Translations under genes and position numbers: made by a program
Notes under the pieces: generated by a model
Seen by the model: only the letters and a program-made list of their open reading frames with translations
Databases searched by the model: none
What the model was told of the DNA's origin: nothing
Assembly: GCA_026413225.1 (NCBI GenBank)
Contig: CM048553.1
Location: 23,498,501 to 23,562,500, forward strand
Direction: 5' to 3'
From: Otis tarda
Taxonomy: Eukaryota; Chordata; Aves; Otidiformes; Otididae
DNA length: 64,000 bases
Shown here: positions 62,501-64,000 of the stretch, one piece after another
How positions within the stretch are numbered: the stretch's first letter is position 1
Layout: every line of letters begins with the position of its first letter

Positions 62501-64000
62501 ATAAATATATCAGTTTGTGCATTCCACAGGCATGAGATCTTTGCAGAATTAAAGCTAAAATGTAGTTTTTCAGTAACATTAATTTCTAAGATCTCACAGC
62601 TTGCAGTCGAATGGTTCCCAAGATAGTCTATAACTAGAGTTATAATTACGTTATAAATATATCTGAAGAAAACAGTGATACACGCCTGGGACTTGGAAAA
62701 GACACTTAGAATTCTGCTTACTTTGCCTGTCATTTTACAACTGATCTTTATTCCTTTACCATGTACCTTATTTCAAAACCTTCACTACTGAAAACTTGGG
62801 TAATTTAGAACAGATTGTTGAGAACTTAGAGCAAGTCACGCAAGCTTCTGTAATCCTTTGGTTAATAACATGGGATCAGGATCCAGATCTGCTCTGTTTT
62901 TGCCAGACAGAAGCCAGAGTATGAAAATGACAATGAATTGTGTATAAATGATTGCAGCACAGAGCAAGTTCAGCAATGAGATGTCTGATTCCCTCTTGTA
63001 CAGCACTTTTTGCAATTGTATGTGTCAGCATAGGATGATAGAATCATAGGATAGTTTAGGTTGGAAGGGACCTTTAAAGTTCTAGTTCTGATATAAATCA
63101 GAATTATGCTACTTTACCTTCTGATAGGGTAGGACTCAGCTGTACTGGCTGGAAGATAAGCGTTAGCTTGTAAAACTCCCAGCTGCAGATGGGAAGTGAA
63201 GCCTGATTCTTCTGAAGCAGTGTTGTGGGTATCCAACTACAAGGGGATATTCCTGGTTCCACTCCCTATTTTCTGAATGATTTCTTTAAAAAACTATGGC
63301 TATCTAATGAAAAATAGGCAAATAGTCCAGGAGGCCAGGCCTGACATGTGTAGACTGTGGGCTAAAGAAAAAGATCCCTCTTGTTTAAATTTTCAGTTTT
63401 GGCTGCACAGTGGCTTTGTTTTAATATGTGAGCTGAAGCATGTTTTACAAAGTTCCCTTGAGCTAGGTATTTAGAGCACTGGCTTGTTCTCAAGTAGCCT
63501 AAAACTCATTTCTGCCACTTGTGGGTGTAACCCCTAAGCTTTAGGGGTGGTTATGCAATAGTTATGCAAAAAAAATCAACACTGCTCTTTGCCCCACCAT
63601 GTTTTGCTCTGAGCTCCGTTCTGCCAAGTAATCCAACTGGAGGATTTAGGAATTATGCTCTGTTTGAGTATCAGAATGGTGATAGGTCCACAAAGCCAGC
63701 GTGTAGAATATAGAAAAAGTGTTTCAGGTGTCTAAATTCTGTGATGTCACCCATTAGGTGCCTGATGTCCATTTGGGCTATCATTCTTATCTCATAGGTT
63801 TCTTGAGAATCTAGGCAGATAGCATTTATTCTCTCCATGTCTAGTGCTTGAACTTAATTGACACCACTGCAATGCTACCAGAATTCATCTCAATTTGCTG
63901 ATCTGTAATTTCCATAACCAATGAGACTGGCAGAATTACTGGGGAGATGTCTTGGGCTGATCTGCATGTGACTCACCTAGTAGCATGCAAATAAATGACT
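59566..64000. other. Intergenic DNA upstream of SRI
   Basis: 4.4 kb of AT-rich sequence with only a 46-nt CR1 remnant at 63.04 kb. In mammals the next gene on this side is STEAP4, but none of its coding exons can be seen here. A non-coding 5' exon would be invisible to this reading. Confidence 0.55.
63036..63081 (-). mobile_element. Very short CR1 3'-end fragment
   Basis: About 46 nt that match only the extreme CR1 3' tail (GATAGAATCATAGG ... GGTTGGAAGGGACCT on the + strand), as in the two longer copies. It is either an extreme 5' truncation or a remnant. Confidence 0.75.

Noticed and set aside
59566-64000. Coding exons of STEAP4, the expected next gene
   Set aside because: No ORF in this stretch resembles the STEAP family; the gene is probably beyond the window.

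Overview
The window looks like a bird (or at least a sauropsid) chromosome. Introns are AT-rich, coding is split into short exons with GT-AG junctions, and there are at least three CR1 LINE fragments whose 3' ends carry the usual short ATTCT-type repeats. Two protein-coding genes are recognisable, arranged tail to tail: the 3' part of ADAM22 on the + strand (about 997-40665) and the whole coding region of SRI (sorcin) on the - strand (58207 down to 50321). As I recall, this order and orientation match the ADAM22-SRI neighbourhood on human 7q21, which supports both calls.

Positions 1-40665 hold 22 coding exons of ADAM22. They run from within the catalytically dead metalloprotease-like domain, through the disintegrin, cysteine-rich and EGF-like regions and the single transmembrane helix, into a cytoplasmic tail ending in the PDZ ligand ETSI. 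All exon junctions join in one reading frame (2061 nt, 686 residues if every optional segment is used). The signal peptide, prodomain and first part of the metalloprotease domain lie left of the window. The tail is modular: an 18-nt microexon, a tandem-donor exon with an optional 87-nt extension, and an 87-nt cassette exon. A further open segment just before the penultimate exon may be an unannotated exon.

Positions 40666-50320 lie between the two stop codons. They probably hold the two converging 3' UTRs. Candidate poly(A) signals are given, but where each transcript ends cannot be fixed from sequence alone.

Positions 50321-58207 hold SRI in eight coding exons, giving 198 residues, the usual sorcin length. 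Its fourth intron carries the donor and branch-point signature of a U12-type (minor spliceosome) intron. Exon 1 sits in a CpG island (about 57540-58770) that should be the promoter. From there to 64000 the DNA looks intergenic, with two CR1 pieces and no recognisable exon.

Functionally the two genes are neighbours rather than partners. ADAM22 is the neuronal LGI1 receptor that anchors to PSD-95-type scaffolds. Sorcin is a penta-EF-hand calcium sensor. I saw no bacterial-type system, viral insert or RNA gene. The most interesting observations are the U12 intron, the splice modularity of the ADAM22 tail, and the candidate extra exon at 39200-39326.
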